In this document: one piece after another, positions 1 to 8,319 of the stretch
How the letters are laid out: every line of letters starts with the position of its first letter
Numbering within the stretch: the stretch's first letter is position 1
DNA from: SW-6-46-9 sp964452185
GTDB lineage: Bacteria > Patescibacteriota > Minisyncoccia > Phycocordibacterales > SW-6-46-9
Length of the DNA stretch: 29,307 nt
Assembly: GCA_964452185.1 (NCBI GenBank)
Contig: CAYVKO010000009.1
Span: 1-29,307, forward strand
Direction: 5' to 3'
The notes under the pieces: model-generated
The model's input: only the letters and a program-made list of their open reading frames with translations
Database searches by the model: none
What the model was told of the DNA's origin: nothing
Position numbers and translations under genes: made by a program

Positions 1-95
1 CTTTTTGAAATTTTTTGTAAATTGCGCAGTAAAAATTACTTCTTTACAATAGGTATCATCAGTATAGAAGGGTAAAACCGCTAATTTCTGTTTTT

Positions 96-434
96 ATGCT
101 ATCAAAATCACAGCGGATGACACAAAATGAGTTTGATTCTGTTTACGACGACGGTCAAAGCGTGTCTGGATCAGTGGGGTACATAAAATTTATCGAATTT
201 AATGGTAAAAGTAAGTTTTCTTGTGTAGCACCGAAAAATGAAGTAGCTCAAAGTACTACTCGTAATCAGATTCGGCGTCGTGGATACGCAACGTTAGAAG
301 AAATTCTTGATTGTATCCCGGAAGGATACAGGATTATTTGGTTTCTGCCGGCTTCGGCTGAAGAAATTGAATTTTCAGAATTGAAAAAAGGAATTCGAAA
401 AGTACTAAAAAAGGCCGACATTATTGAAAGTTAG
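96..434 (+). CDS. rnpA: Ribonuclease P protein component (RnpA)
   Basis: The 112-aa product is the size of RnpA, the basic protein subunit of RNase P that helps the catalytic RNA mature the 5' ends of tRNAs. It begins MLSKSQRM and carries the family signature in the form TTRNQIRRR (about residues 54-62), matching the usual RNxxKR(R/L) RNA-binding motif. The C-terminal third (a short helix ending GIRKVLKKA) also fits. It lies 42 bp upstream of yidC on the same strand, the classic rpmH-rnpA-yidC order; rpmH is not in the 95 bp before it and may lie just outside the window. The sequence is diverged and more acidic than typical RnpA, but motif plus neighbour make the call good. Confidence 0.88.
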   Translation: MLSKSQRMTQNEFDSVYDDGQSVSGSVGYIKFIEFNGKSKFSCVAPKNEVAQSTTRNQIRRRGYATLEEILDCIPEGYRIIWFLPASAEEIEFSELKKGIRKVLKKADIIES

Positions 435-438
435 TATA

Positions 439-467
439 TTGAATTTACGCTTTAGGTGCGCTAGAAT
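439..467 (+). promoter_or_regulatory. Promoter of yidC, close to the start codon
   Basis: TTGAAT (439-444), a 17-nt spacer and TAGAAT (462-467) form a good sigma70-type promoter. Only 9 nt separate the -10 from the ATG at 477, so the mRNA would start about 2-3 nt before the ATG or at it. No Shine-Dalgarno sequence lies between them. Confidence 0.55.
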
Positions 468-476
468 GCATCTGTA

Positions 477-1277
477 ATGTGGGAAGCTATAACAGGGTTT
501 TTTACTACAATTCTCTACCAGCCCATCTACAATGGGCTTGTTTTTTTGGTTGATATTGTTCCCGGCGGTGAAGTAGGGTTGGCTGTAATAACACTAACAC
601 TACTGGTAAAATTTGTACTTTTACCGCTTTCTGTAAAGTCGGTTCGGACACAGCAGACGATGAAGAAGGTGAAGCCCCGGATTGATGAGATAAAGGAAGA
701 GTACGACGATGACCGAGAGGAGCAAGCAAAGAAAATGATGGAAGTGTATGGTAAATATGATGTAAATCCATTTTCTGGATTATTTTTGATACTCCTTCAG
801 TTCCCTATCATAATTGCTCTTTACTATGTCTTCTTGCGGGGTGGACTACCTGAAATAGACACAAGTTTGGTGTATGAATTTGTTACGGAGCCGGAAATGG
901 TGGATATGGTGTTTTTAGGAGCTAATCTTGCTGAAAGTAGTTTTATACTGGCGGTAATTGCAGGTGGATCTCAATTTTTACAAACCTGGGTGAGTCCCGG
1001 CGGTGATGACGATGAATCAGAAGACACCCAGCAGTCTTCCAGTGATACACAGTCGTTCATTCAGGAGTTTCAAAGCAACATTGGCGGTCAATTGAAGTAT
1101 ATTTTTCCGGGTATTGTTTTTGCTATATCCTACTCCCTCCCTGCTGTGGTAGCACTATACTGGGCAACCTCAAATCTCTTTCATGTCTTTCAAGAATTTT
1201 ATGTACACTACATGGTGGATGATCCGGAGATAGAAATTGATAGTGAATCAACTGACTCAGACTCGGAGAGTTCATAA
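477..1277 (+). CDS. yidC: Membrane protein insertase YidC/Oxa1 family
   Basis: The 266-aa protein has the YidC/Oxa1 core: an N-terminal TM segment, a second TM around residues 33-52 (VGLAVITLTLLVKFVLLPLS), a charged cytoplasmic hairpin rich in K/E (about 58-92) containing KPRIDEIKEEY, then the hydrophobic stretches FSGLFLILLQFPIIIALYY, SFILAVIAGG and IFPGIVFAISYSLPAVVALYW. It lacks the large periplasmic domain of proteobacterial YidC, as in Gram-positive and CPR forms. Its role is to insert and fold membrane proteins alone or with Sec; the many membrane proteins encoded nearby are plausible clients. The C-terminal tail is Ser/Asp-rich (SESTDSDSESS). It follows rnpA, as in most bacteria. Confidence is high. 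Confidence 0.95.
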   Translation: MWEAITGFFTTILYQPIYNGLVFLVDIVPGGEVGLAVITLTLLVKFVLLPLSVKSVRTQQTMKKVKPRIDEIKEEYDDDREEQAKKMMEVYGKYDVNPFSGLFLILLQFPIIIALYYVFLRGGLPEIDTSLVYEFVTEPEMVDMVFLGANLAESSFILAVIAGGSQFLQTWVSPGGDDDESEDTQQSSSDTQSFIQEFQSNIGGQLKYIFPGIVFAISYSLPAVVALYWATSNLFHVFQEFYVHYMVDDPEIEIDSESTDSDSESS

Positions 1278-1297
1278 GCTATCTGAAAGCTAGATAG

Positions 1298-1308
1298 TAT
1301 ACTACAAT
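1298..1308 (+). promoter_or_regulatory. Overlapping -10 hexamers before the beta-propeller gene
   Basis: TATACT (1298-1303) and TACAAT (1303-1308) overlap and lie 11-16 nt before the ATG at 1320. No convincing -35 and no Shine-Dalgarno sequence is seen. Confidence 0.35.
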
Positions 1309-1319
1309 GTAAACAGAGC

Positions 1320-2579
1320 ATGGCGGACACCAACTCCACAACAAAAAAGAAATGGCTTCTAATTATTATTTTGGTAGTAATAGTGTTAGGAAGTATTTTT
1401 CTGTACTTCTTGTTTAGCGGTGGAGGGTCTGGTACTGACGGTGATTCTGTAGAAGATACTGACAGCTCAATCTTTCCGTTTTCAACCAGCTCTGAAGGAT
1501 TTTTTGGCTCTGACGACGAAGGTGATGAGGAGGATGATGTTGAACCAGATCCGGTTACCATTCCTCGTTTGGAGAAAATAAGCGATGCTCCAGTTGCTGG
1601 CAGTGGTTGGATAACAGTCAGTACATCGAGTACAGCTACAACAAGCGGTGATCAAACAAAAGAACTTGTTCGTTTTGTGCGTACAGAGAATGGACACATA
1701 TATCAGTATGATCCGGAAGAACGCACGAAAGAACGAATTACAAACACAACAATTCCGCAAGTTAAAGATGCTATTTTTTCACCAGACGGCACTAATGTTG
1801 TTTTTCAATACTATAGTAATGATACGAATAGTATAAAAACGTATTTGGCAGAAATAAGTACATCATCTACTTCTAGCAGTCAGTACACACTTGAAGGAAA
1901 CTTCTTACCTGATGATATTACTAACATTTCATTCTCTCCTGAAGGAGGTAATATTTTTTATACACTCTTAATAGACGGTAGGACCTATGGGTACATCACA
2001 CCAACGGATTTATCCAACCGTCGTGAAGTATTTTCATCTGATGTTACTAGCTGGCAAATGCAATGGGATGCAGCAGAAAAGATTACTGCGTATACAAATC
2101 CATCAAGCTCAAGTCAAGGATATGTGTACCTTATTAACACTTCTGACGGCTCATTTGATCGTTTGACTGGTGGTCAGGCTGCTTTGACAGCTCAAGCTAA
2201 TCAAGCTAGTAATGTTCTAACCACAAGTGATGAAGGAACTCATGTGTACTCTACTGATAATAGTGAAACATCGGTGAGTATAGATACAATTGCTGATTTT
2301 AAATGTGGCTGGCGAGATAGTACCTCTGTAGCATACTGTGGAGTACCAAAAAATGGCAGCGGCAACTTAGATGCGTGGCTGCAAGGCAGGACTTCATATA
2401 ATGATATTCTATATTCTGTAGTTAGTAATAACGGTAATGTAAACCAACTCATTGATCTGTCTGATGTGTCCGGAGAACCTGTTGATGTTATTGATTTACA
2501 CCAAAATGGTAGCGGGTCTCATACAGTATTTAAAAACAGACTTGATAACTACTTGTGGTTATTTCGCCGTGATCAGTAA
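1320..2579 (+). CDS. Membrane-anchored TolB/PD40-like beta-propeller protein
   Basis: The 419-aa product has a short basic N-terminus, one strong TM helix (about residues 12-33, WLLIIILVVIVLGSIFLYFLF), a Gly/Ser/Asp-rich linker (34-80) and a large outer domain. That domain repeats blade-like units such as IFSPDGTNVVFQYY and ISFSPEGGNIFYTLL, the FSPDG motif of PD40/TolB-type propellers. I infer a cell-surface protein of unknown partner. It follows yidC by 42 bp and converges on the end of the T4SS locus, so it may serve the same envelope system, but this is only context. The 61 bp between it and the convergent pilin gene show no clear terminator. The exact function is unknown. Confidence 0.75.
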   Translation: MADTNSTTKKKWLLIIILVVIVLGSIFLYFLFSGGGSGTDGDSVEDTDSSIFPFSTSSEGFFGSDDEGDEEDDVEPDPVTIPRLEKISDAPVAGSGWITVSTSSTATTSGDQTKELVRFVRTENGHIYQYDPEERTKERITNTTIPQVKDAIFSPDGTNVVFQYYSNDTNSIKTYLAEISTSSTSSSQYTLEGNFLPDDITNISFSPEGGNIFYTLLIDGRTYGYITPTDLSNRREVFSSDVTSWQMQWDAAEKITAYTNPSSSSQGYVYLINTSDGSFDRLTGGQAALTAQANQASNVLTTSDEGTHVYSTDNSETSVSIDTIADFKCGWRDSTSVAYCGVPKNGSGNLDAWLQGRTSYNDILYSVVSNNGNVNQLIDLSDVSGEPVDVIDLHQNGSGSHTVFKNRLDNYLWLFRRDQ

Positions 2580-2640
2580 AACCGTAGACAAGTTTCAAGT
2601 AAAATGAATCAGATATTTTGTTTGTTGAGTGTGTGTAAAT

Positions 2641-3147
2641 TTACTCCTCCCCATCGTCAGGTTGATCAAACCTACTTCCGTCTACCTGTACGTCTTCAAT
2701 ACCTTCAGTGCTCGTCAGGTTCGGATTGATAGTGTTTAAGATAAGAACAGCTCCAAGCGCTAAGAGAAGTCCTATCAATGCTTGTGTCATACGGCTTTTA
2801 GCCTGACCTTTCTTGGAAAATGACCCACTGGTCATATATGTCGCTCCGCCCATAATAAGCATGATTATGGCTAAAGCGATAGCTATTCCGATCATGATTT
2901 GAGCCACCTGGTTGGCAAATGAGGGTAAGCTGCTTGTGCTTGTTACGTCGACGTATGATACTGTTTTTCCGTCTACTTGAGTAGTTTCAGTAACACCCGG
3001 AATTTCTTCGAGAGCTCTGTAGTTTCCTTCCACTTGAGCATTGACCAATGTGGGTGTAGCAGCAAACAGTACTCCAGCAAAAAACAAGCACGTGACTAAA
3101 AGAAGTAAAAAGACACGCTTTTTTATTTGTTTACATTTATACACCAT
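2641..3147 (-). CDS. VirB2/TrbC-like T4SS pilin
   Basis: The 168-aa protein starts with a basic signal peptide (MVYKCKQIKKR plus a hydrophobic core) and an AxA-type cleavage site followed by Q near residues 37-38 (VNAQ). The mature part carries two hydrophobic helices (VAQIMIGIAIALAIIMLIMG and ALIGLLLALGAVLIL) around a short basic loop (SFSKKGQAKSR), the VirB2/TrbC pilin layout. The acidic tail ends RFDQPDDGEE. Residues from about VTSTSSLPS to RFDQPD are encoded by DNA identical to the neighbouring pilin fusion gene (see the 294-bp repeat). It begins 2 nt after the fusion gene's stop and is the last gene of the locus. I infer the major pilin subunit. Confidence 0.8.
   Translation of the reverse strand: MVYKCKQIKKRVFLLLLVTCLFFAGVLFAATPTLVNAQVEGNYRALEEIPGVTETTQVDGKTVSYVDVTSTSSLPSFANQVAQIMIGIAIALAIIMLIMGGATYMTSGSFSKKGQAKSRMTQALIGLLLALGAVLILNTINPNLTSTEGIEDVQVDGSRFDQPDDGEE
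2657..2950. repeat. 294-bp direct repeat, pilin module, copy A
   Basis: Base for base identical to 3841-4134 on reading. It encodes the two-helix VirB2-like module and its acidic linker. Identity stops abruptly at both ends; flanking DNA encodes unrelated tails (DGEE then stop here, a Cys-rich domain in copy B) and only loosely similar N-termini. Confidence 0.95.
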
Positions 3148-3149
3148 TA

Positions 3150-4292
3150 TTACTCTGGAAATACTACATGCCAGTGTGCGCCGGTTGATTCGGCATTATC
3201 ACCTTCTGTTTCGTACGTAAAGCCAACATCGTCACCACCCACATTGATTGTGCAGTTCGTTTCACTGTGACAGCTGTTACTACCATCATTAATTTTATTG
3301 TCCATCCATTGGTTAAATGTGCTGTCGTGGCCGGTGATGTCGACAGCCGTATTTCCAGAATCTGGTTTGTGGTGTGTGTTTTCGCTGTGAAGCCACCATT
3401 CAGTACCTCCGGTTACAGTCAAAGACCAACCTTGATTTTCGTCGCAGTTACTACCAACCACATCAATGGTCGGATCACAGGCTCGATCACGAAGCTCTCT
3501 CAGCCCATTTACTGCTGTACCATCCAGCTGACCAACGGTGGTACAGTTTCCTTCACCGTACTGTTCGCATTTTCCTTTATTAATATGGACCTTATCACCT
3601 TCTTTAAGAGTTTCTCGAATGTCTGATTCTTCGGTTAAGATGTCTGAAAATAACTGCAAATCTTCCTCTGTAGTACCTTCAGGATATGCTTCACAGGTTC
3701 CACCACCACCACGCCCAACTGTTTCCTCTCCTTTTTTTTCTTGACACTCACTTTTACTGTTATGACAAAAGTATTGTGCGTTGCCAGTATCTTGGTTAAT
3801 CTTTTTAAAACAGTATCTTGCTTGTTCCCCACTTCCTTCATCAGGTTGATCAAACCTACTTCCGTCTACCTGTACGTCTTCAATACCTTCAGTGCTCGTC
3901 AGGTTCGGATTGATAGTGTTTAAGATAAGAACAGCTCCAAGCGCTAAGAGAAGTCCTATCAATGCTTGTGTCATACGGCTTTTAGCCTGACCTTTCTTGG
4001 AAAATGACCCACTGGTCATATATGTCGCTCCGCCCATAATAAGCATGATTATGGCTAAAGCGATAGCTATTCCGATCATGATTTGAGCCACCTGGTTGGC
4101 AAATGAGGGTAAGCTGCTTGTGCTTGTTACGTCGGCTACTCCATCTTCAGTTATCCCTGGAAGTTCCTCAAGAGCTTGGTAATTTTCTTCTGACTGGGCA
4201 TCTGTAACTGTCGGAGTGAATAATATACCCAAGCACACTATACATATAAGCGAAAAAAAACCTGCAACAATTTTTTTTGAAACTGTATGCAT
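3150..4292 (-). CDS. VirB2-like pilin fused to Cys-rich M15/hedgehog-like domain
   Basis: In this 380-aa protein residues 1-33 are a signal peptide ending TDAQ and residues 55-151 are the same two-helix pilin module as the next gene, identical in DNA. Residues 158-380 form an added Cys-rich extracytoplasmic domain (C161, C176, C183, C200, C242, C250, C272, C283, C341, C347). Its second half reads TVTGGTEWWLH (292-302), HHKPDSGNTAVDIT (307-320) and GAHWHVVF (371-378). A His followed by a small-residue AVD motif and a late HWH resembles the zinc-site pattern of M15/VanY-like peptidases and hedgehog-type folds. I infer a T4SS-associated cell-wall enzyme or metal-binding tip subunit; catalysis is not proven because the His-Asp spacing is longer than usual. 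It begins 3 nt after the preceding gene's stop. Confidence 0.65.
   Translation of the reverse strand: MHTVSKKIVAGFFSLICIVCLGILFTPTVTDAQSEENYQALEELPGITEDGVADVTSTSSLPSFANQVAQIMIGIAIALAIIMLIMGGATYMTSGSFSKKGQAKSRMTQALIGLLLALGAVLILNTINPNLTSTEGIEDVQVDGSRFDQPDEGSGEQARYCFKKINQDTGNAQYFCHNSKSECQEKKGEETVGRGGGGTCEAYPEGTTEEDLQLFSDILTEESDIRETLKEGDKVHINKGKCEQYGEGNCTTVGQLDGTAVNGLRELRDRACDPTIDVVGSNCDENQGWSLTVTGGTEWWLHSENTHHKPDSGNTAVDITGHDSTFNQWMDNKINDGSNSCHSETNCTINVGGDDVGFTYETEGDNAESTGAHWHVVFPE
3841..4134. repeat. 294-bp direct repeat, pilin module, copy B
   Basis: Second copy of the module at 2657-2950, in the same orientation, 1,184 bp away start to start. No mismatch was found over the full length. Confidence 0.95.
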
Positions 4293-4295
4293 AAT

Positions 4296-5312
4296 CTAGA
4301 AAGTTACCAGGAGTGAAGTGTTTTCTGGTGAGAAGATGAACTCAGTGCTTTCAACATCTACAGATAAATCAACTTCGCCGTCTTCTCCTGTATCACGAAG
4401 CACAACTTCATTTTTATTATCAGATGAAGCTATTTGTTCTCCTGCCAGATACCAACGGTATTCAAGAGTTTCCCCAACAGCACTATTTGCCGGAAAGAAG
4501 TACGGATAGGCAGTTATTCGAGTTTCCTCGTCCTCTGTATTAACTTCTTCTAGCGGTTTACCAAGGTGTATACCTCTCAGCGGATGGTTTTCATAAAGAA
4601 GTAGTTGTGGGTCTGCTGTTGGGATTGACGTAGAAGCTTCTCCAACAGTGTTTCCAGATCGATCAGAAATGGTTACAGAGATAGTGTTGTTTCTAGTATT
4701 AAGATCAACCGGAAAGGTATTTTTTCCTAACCCTGAATCACTCCCATGAACTAGACTATTGTGGCTCCAACGGTAAACCAAGTTTTCTTTATCATATCGA
4801 TCACCTGTAGAGTTAGATATGAACGGAAGAGCTGTAACCGTAATGTTTCCAACGCCTGAGTACAGAGCTTTACCTTTATATAAAGGAGGGGTAAAGGTGT
4901 TTGCTTCCCAGATTAGGTCTATAGTAACTGCTTGTATGGTTGTTTGTTTAGTAATAGATTGCCCATCTGTTGGTTGGACTGTGAGTGTAACAGTGATTTC
5001 ACTACCGTCTTCTGGCATTACGTAACTGGTTTGAGTAACACCAGCCCCTTCGTCTATTATTTGCCCGTTAACAGCCCACTGAAACGTAGCACCTTCCAGA
5101 GGTACTAAGAAACTTGAAGCGGAAAGATTAAACTCTTCGCCAGGAGTGGGGTGAGAAGGATTTGCAGAAATAACTACAGAGTTTCTTCGAGCCTGTTCTG
5201 TAACACTTTGGGCGTGAGTTAAACTAGGTGAAACTCCAATCAGAAAAAGAAGAAAAAAGCCAGAAAAGAATAAAAAAACATGGCCAGAAAGTACTGTTTT
5301 AGAATATGTCAT
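4296..5312 (-). CDS. Secreted PKD/Ig-like repeat protein
   Basis: The 338-aa protein has a strong signal peptide (hydrophobic FLFFSGFFLLFLIGVSPSL, cleavage at THAQ about residue 35) and otherwise no TM segment. The mature part contains beta-rich units reminiscent of PKD/Ig-like domains: SANPSHPTPGEEFNLSAS with FQWAVNGQII (about 49-86), LVYRWSHNSL (about 178-187) and LEYRWYLAGEQI (about 284-295). The repeated (F/Y)xW core after a Gly/Pro-containing strand is typical. No catalytic motif is seen. Its place between the VirB4 genes and the pilins suggests an outer structural or adhesive component of the T4SS-like machine. It has its own promoter 8 nt upstream, so it may start a sub-operon with the two pilins. 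Confidence 0.6.
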   Translation of the reverse strand: MTYSKTVLSGHVFLFFSGFFLLFLIGVSPSLTHAQSVTEQARRNSVVISANPSHPTPGEEFNLSASSFLVPLEGATFQWAVNGQIIDEGAGVTQTSYVMPEDGSEITVTLTVQPTDGQSITKQTTIQAVTIDLIWEANTFTPPLYKGKALYSGVGNITVTALPFISNSTGDRYDKENLVYRWSHNSLVHGSDSGLGKNTFPVDLNTRNNTISVTISDRSGNTVGEASTSIPTADPQLLLYENHPLRGIHLGKPLEEVNTEDEETRITAYPYFFPANSAVGETLEYRWYLAGEQIASSDNKNEVVLRDTGEDGEVDLSVDVESTEFIFSPENTSLLVTF

Positions 5313-5320
5313 GTAGATAT

Positions 5321-5350
5321 ATTGTACCGTATTTGTTTTTTTCTTGTTAA
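5321..5350 (-). promoter_or_regulatory. Internal promoter for the PKD-pilin sub-operon
   Basis: On the minus strand TTAACA (5350-5345), an 18-nt spacer and TACAAT (5326-5321) stand 8 nt before the ATG at 5312. This is a near-consensus promoter inside the 46-bp gap after the small membrane protein gene; it would give an essentially leaderless mRNA. Confidence 0.55.
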
Positions 5351-5358
5351 TAACTACT

Positions 5359-5775
5359 CTACTGGTAAACCGAAGTCTTTTCTCTTCTGGAGTTTGTAGC
5401 AGAAGACTTGTTGCTATGTTCTAGTTGTCTCTGGCGAACTTCCTTTTTTAGACTTTTTTGTTTTTCTTTCGATTCTTCATCTTCTTGCCACGAATCCTTG
5501 ATGGTGATAACTGCCCACACCGTAATTCCCGGCCAGATTCCGAATCCCAGTAATCCTGCTATCCATTCTGAAGCGAAACTAGCAAGTTTTTTTTGTTCTC
5601 TGTTAGAAAATCCAATAGGATTAATCCCTTTTACCATGAAAATGAATCCGAGTATTAAATAACCAAGCCCGCTTGCTATAAGCCCTACCCACGGTGCAGC
5701 TGAAAGGATGTCAAACACTACAGCAATAGCTACCATAGTACCTCCCAGAAATTTACCTATCCGTTTAGATTTCAT
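5359..5775 (-). CDS. Small polytopic membrane protein, T4SS locus
   Basis: The 138-aa protein has about three hydrophobic segments (GGTMVAIAVVFDILSAAPWV, LIASGLGYLILGFIFMV, WIAGLLGFGIWPGITVWAVI) and a charged cytoplasmic tail rich in E, K, Q and R (about 95-138). I do not recognise the family. It starts 5 nt after the stop of the VirB4 ATPase gene, so it is very likely co-transcribed, and its size and topology would suit an inner-membrane accessory such as a VirB3- or VirB8-like helper, but no sequence motif supports that. Confidence 0.6.
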   Translation of the reverse strand: MKSKRIGKFLGGTMVAIAVVFDILSAAPWVGLIASGLGYLILGFIFMVKGINPIGFSNREQKKLASFASEWIAGLLGFGIWPGITVWAVITIKDSWQEDEESKEKQKSLKKEVRQRQLEHSNKSSATNSRREKTSVYQ

Positions 5776-5780
5776 ACATA

Positions 5781-7634
5781 TTATTGATTATTGCGATTTT
5801 GAAACTCATCCCGAGCCTCTTCTATATCAATTATTTGCTGTGGATCAGAGGTTATGATTTGATCTTCGGTATATGAAGCTACAACTTTTATGGCTACGTG
5901 TTTCATTCCAGCAAAGAATATGCCTTCACCAACATCAGATTCTAAGAGTAAATACTTCTCTTCATCTGTAAGATTGAATGTATCTTGAATCTTGTCAATA
6001 ACTGACGGAGACTGTTTCATTAAGAGTTGGATTGCCGAGTTGGTTACAATCGGCATTCCATACTCTGAGTTAAGAAAATCATCGACATCTTGAGTGATAG
6101 TTGTTAATCCTAGATAATATTTACGCCCTCGTTTAGCCATTTTATAAAGAAATGAAGCAGTGTCTTCGGATTGCATCATCCACCACGCTTCATCAATAAC
6201 AAGCAGTCGTTTTTTTATGTCTTTACGGATTGCATTCCAGATGTGGTGGGTGATGATATGCATAGCGATAGGCTTGAGCTCATCCTGCATGTCACGCACA
6301 GAAAACACGACAAACTTCTGGTCAATGTCGATATTCGTTGGTTTATTTAAAAACCCCGACCAGGTTCCTTCAGTGTATTTTTCCAGTTGTTGTACAAGAT
6401 GGTCTGCTCCTTCCATACCGGAAAGTACCATTTTAAAGTCAGATAAAAGCGGAACCTGCATGTCTTCACTCCACTCGCTTTCGTAGGTAATATCTTTAAG
6501 TGCATATGTTTCAGTAATAGCTTGATCAACCATTGAGTCCTCTGATGGGTTCAGTCCGTTAAACATCATGCGGAATAGCCCAACCAAAGATATAATGTTT
6601 GACCGCAAAACATCCCCAAACGTTTCATTAGGTCGTGGTTTCGGCAGATCAAACGGATTAATATGGTGTTTTGAGGTTAGGGATACATTGAAGTGTCGTC
6701 CGCCGGTAGCTTCAGCTAAGTACTCATATTCTCTTTCCGGATCAATAACAATTACATTCGTGTCAAACATCAGACTCCTTAAAATTTCCAGCTTCGCAGC
6801 ATAGGACTTTCCGGCACCGGAGGTAGCAAAGATAAGTGAGTTGTAGTTTTCCATTTGAAACCGATCAAACAGTACAAGCCCGGAGTTGTGTCGGTTAATA
6901 CCAAACAAGACACCTTGATCTGAAGTGAGATCGAAAGAGATAAACGGAAAGAAGCTGGAAAGAGGAGAAGAATTTAACTTGGTATTTACTTTTAGATTAT
7001 CTCGCGCAATAGGTAGAGTACTCTGAAAGCCTTGCTCTTGCTGGAATAGAGCAGGTTTCAAGTATACGAGTTGTGACTCTAATACAGAACGTATTTCAGA
7101 TTCGGTTTCATCTAGCTCGTCTTGATCCTCTCCGTAGATAGTGATATACAGACCAACATCAAACATTTTTTCTTTTGCTTGCTGAAGGTCATCACGCAAG
7201 TTCTCAAGGTTTTGGTGAGCACTATCTAACTTTGGATCTCGAACCATCCCCCTCTCCTCCCTGGAGCTTATCTGGCTTTGTACTTCAGCTACACGCTTTT
7301 CAAACTTCTTTAGCATTTTACTGGTATCAACCGGATGAACGAATACAGATATATCAAACAATCGATCAAGGTTAATAACAGGAGATAGCCAGTTGTCTTG
7401 TAAGGTGCTTGGATAAGATATAACGAAAAAGGTTCGTGATATTTTTTCGCCTAAATTAAGTTTTCGCGGGGTTATTTTAAGGGCTGAAGGAGCAATTACA
7501 TCTTTTAAATCTAAAGACCCACTGTCTTCTACTTGTTGCGGAAGTAGTGATTCCCCTGGTTCTGTACCAGACAACATTTCATCACCCCCCTCCTCTTCGC
7601 CGTTGTTTTCTTTTGCTGAATCAAAAAGAGCCAT
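5781..7634 (-). CDS. virB4: VirB4/TraC-family T4SS ATPase
   Basis: The 617-aa protein is the ATPase that powers substrate transfer and pilus assembly at the inner membrane. The C-terminal domain shows Walker A ATSGAGKS (270-277), Walker B RLLVIDEAWW (476-485, D481/E482) and the VirB4 motif TTITQD (511-516). The N-terminal 230 residues hold the mixed alpha-beta region with a coiled coil (about 105-160). The length is shorter than a full VirB4 (about 800 aa) because the first part is encoded separately by the gene ending 2 nt upstream. I infer that the two products act together. The start ATG is followed by MALFDSAKENNGEEEGG, an acidic disordered leader. Confidence in family is very high; the transported substrate cannot be told. 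Confidence 0.93.
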   Translation of the reverse strand: MALFDSAKENNGEEEGGDEMLSGTEPGESLLPQQVEDSGSLDLKDVIAPSALKITPRKLNLGEKISRTFFVISYPSTLQDNWLSPVINLDRLFDISVFVHPVDTSKMLKKFEKRVAEVQSQISSREERGMVRDPKLDSAHQNLENLRDDLQQAKEKMFDVGLYITIYGEDQDELDETESEIRSVLESQLVYLKPALFQQEQGFQSTLPIARDNLKVNTKLNSSPLSSFFPFISFDLTSDQGVLFGINRHNSGLVLFDRFQMENYNSLIFATSGAGKSYAAKLEILRSLMFDTNVIVIDPEREYEYLAEATGGRHFNVSLTSKHHINPFDLPKPRPNETFGDVLRSNIISLVGLFRMMFNGLNPSEDSMVDQAITETYALKDITYESEWSEDMQVPLLSDFKMVLSGMEGADHLVQQLEKYTEGTWSGFLNKPTNIDIDQKFVVFSVRDMQDELKPIAMHIITHHIWNAIRKDIKKRLLVIDEAWWMMQSEDTASFLYKMAKRGRKYYLGLTTITQDVDDFLNSEYGMPIVTNSAIQLLMKQSPSVIDKIQDTFNLTDEEKYLLLESDVGEGIFFAGMKHVAIKVVASYTEDQIITSDPQQIIDIEEARDEFQNRNNQ

Positions 7635-7636
7635 AA

Positions 7637-8296
7637 CTATACTTCCAGGTTATCACCTCTTATCTCTTGAGTAAGGTTACCAGGATTAAGGAGTCGATAA
7701 AATAACTCTATATTTTCTTCCGTATCAAGTTGAGTAACTCTAACACCCGTTCGAACGAGCCCTTGCTCGACCAGCTGCACACGTTGATCAAGTTGGCTAC
7801 GCGCTTCGTTAAAAGACTTCTCTTCTTGCTCTTTAGTGGTTTCATTACCGATAATGGAGCGAATTTTTTCCATAAACCCTCCGGACCTGGAAGCTATTGA
7901 TCTGGTGTATGGAACAATAACAAAAAAGCTTTTTTGCATAATATTGGCGTCTCGAGTAAATGTCTTTATAAATTCGATGTACTCCTTAATTTGTGTTTGT
8001 AGCAACTCATTTTCTTGTTTTTCGTATTGTTCTTGTAGGTCATTCAGATATGGTTGGATATCAAGATCGCGAGACTCAACATGGAGTTGTACTGAAAAAT
8101 CAAGCGAGTTAAGAAAATTTTTAAACTGAGCTAGTATTGATCGTTGTTCATCAGCGGACTTTAAAGCTAAATTGATAGAGGAGGCCATCAAAATTACTCG
8201 CAAAGAACCGTCATCCAACACTACTACCCCGTTTCGAACCTCTTTGATAGGAACAAACTCTTGCGACGCTTTTGAATTTTGAATGTCGAAAGCCAT
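7637..8296 (-). CDS. Separate N-terminal VirB4/TraC-like subunit
   Basis: The 219-aa protein, MAFDIQNSKASQEFVPIKEVRNGVV onward, resembles the small N-terminal domain of VirB4/TraC (a beta strand set VVVLDDGSLRVILMAS, then a helical coiled region about 90-130, then FFVIVPYT). It lacks any Walker motif. It ends 2 nt before the ATPase gene and follows PrgI by 23 bp, an arrangement typical of CPR T4SS loci. I infer that it assembles with the ATPase, standing in for the missing N-terminal portion. TATAAT (minus strand, 8309-8304) is 7 nt before its ATG, so it may also be transcribed from there. Confidence 0.7.
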   Translation of the reverse strand: MAFDIQNSKASQEFVPIKEVRNGVVVLDDGSLRVILMASSINLALKSADEQRSILAQFKNFLNSLDFSVQLHVESRDLDIQPYLNDLQEQYEKQENELLQTQIKEYIEFIKTFTRDANIMQKSFFVIVPYTRSIASRSGGFMEKIRSIIGNETTKEQEEKSFNEARSQLDQRVQLVEQGLVRTGVRVTQLDTEENIELFYRLLNPGNLTQEIRGDNLEV

Positions 8297-8319
8297 TATT
8301 ACAATTATATATTATAAAA

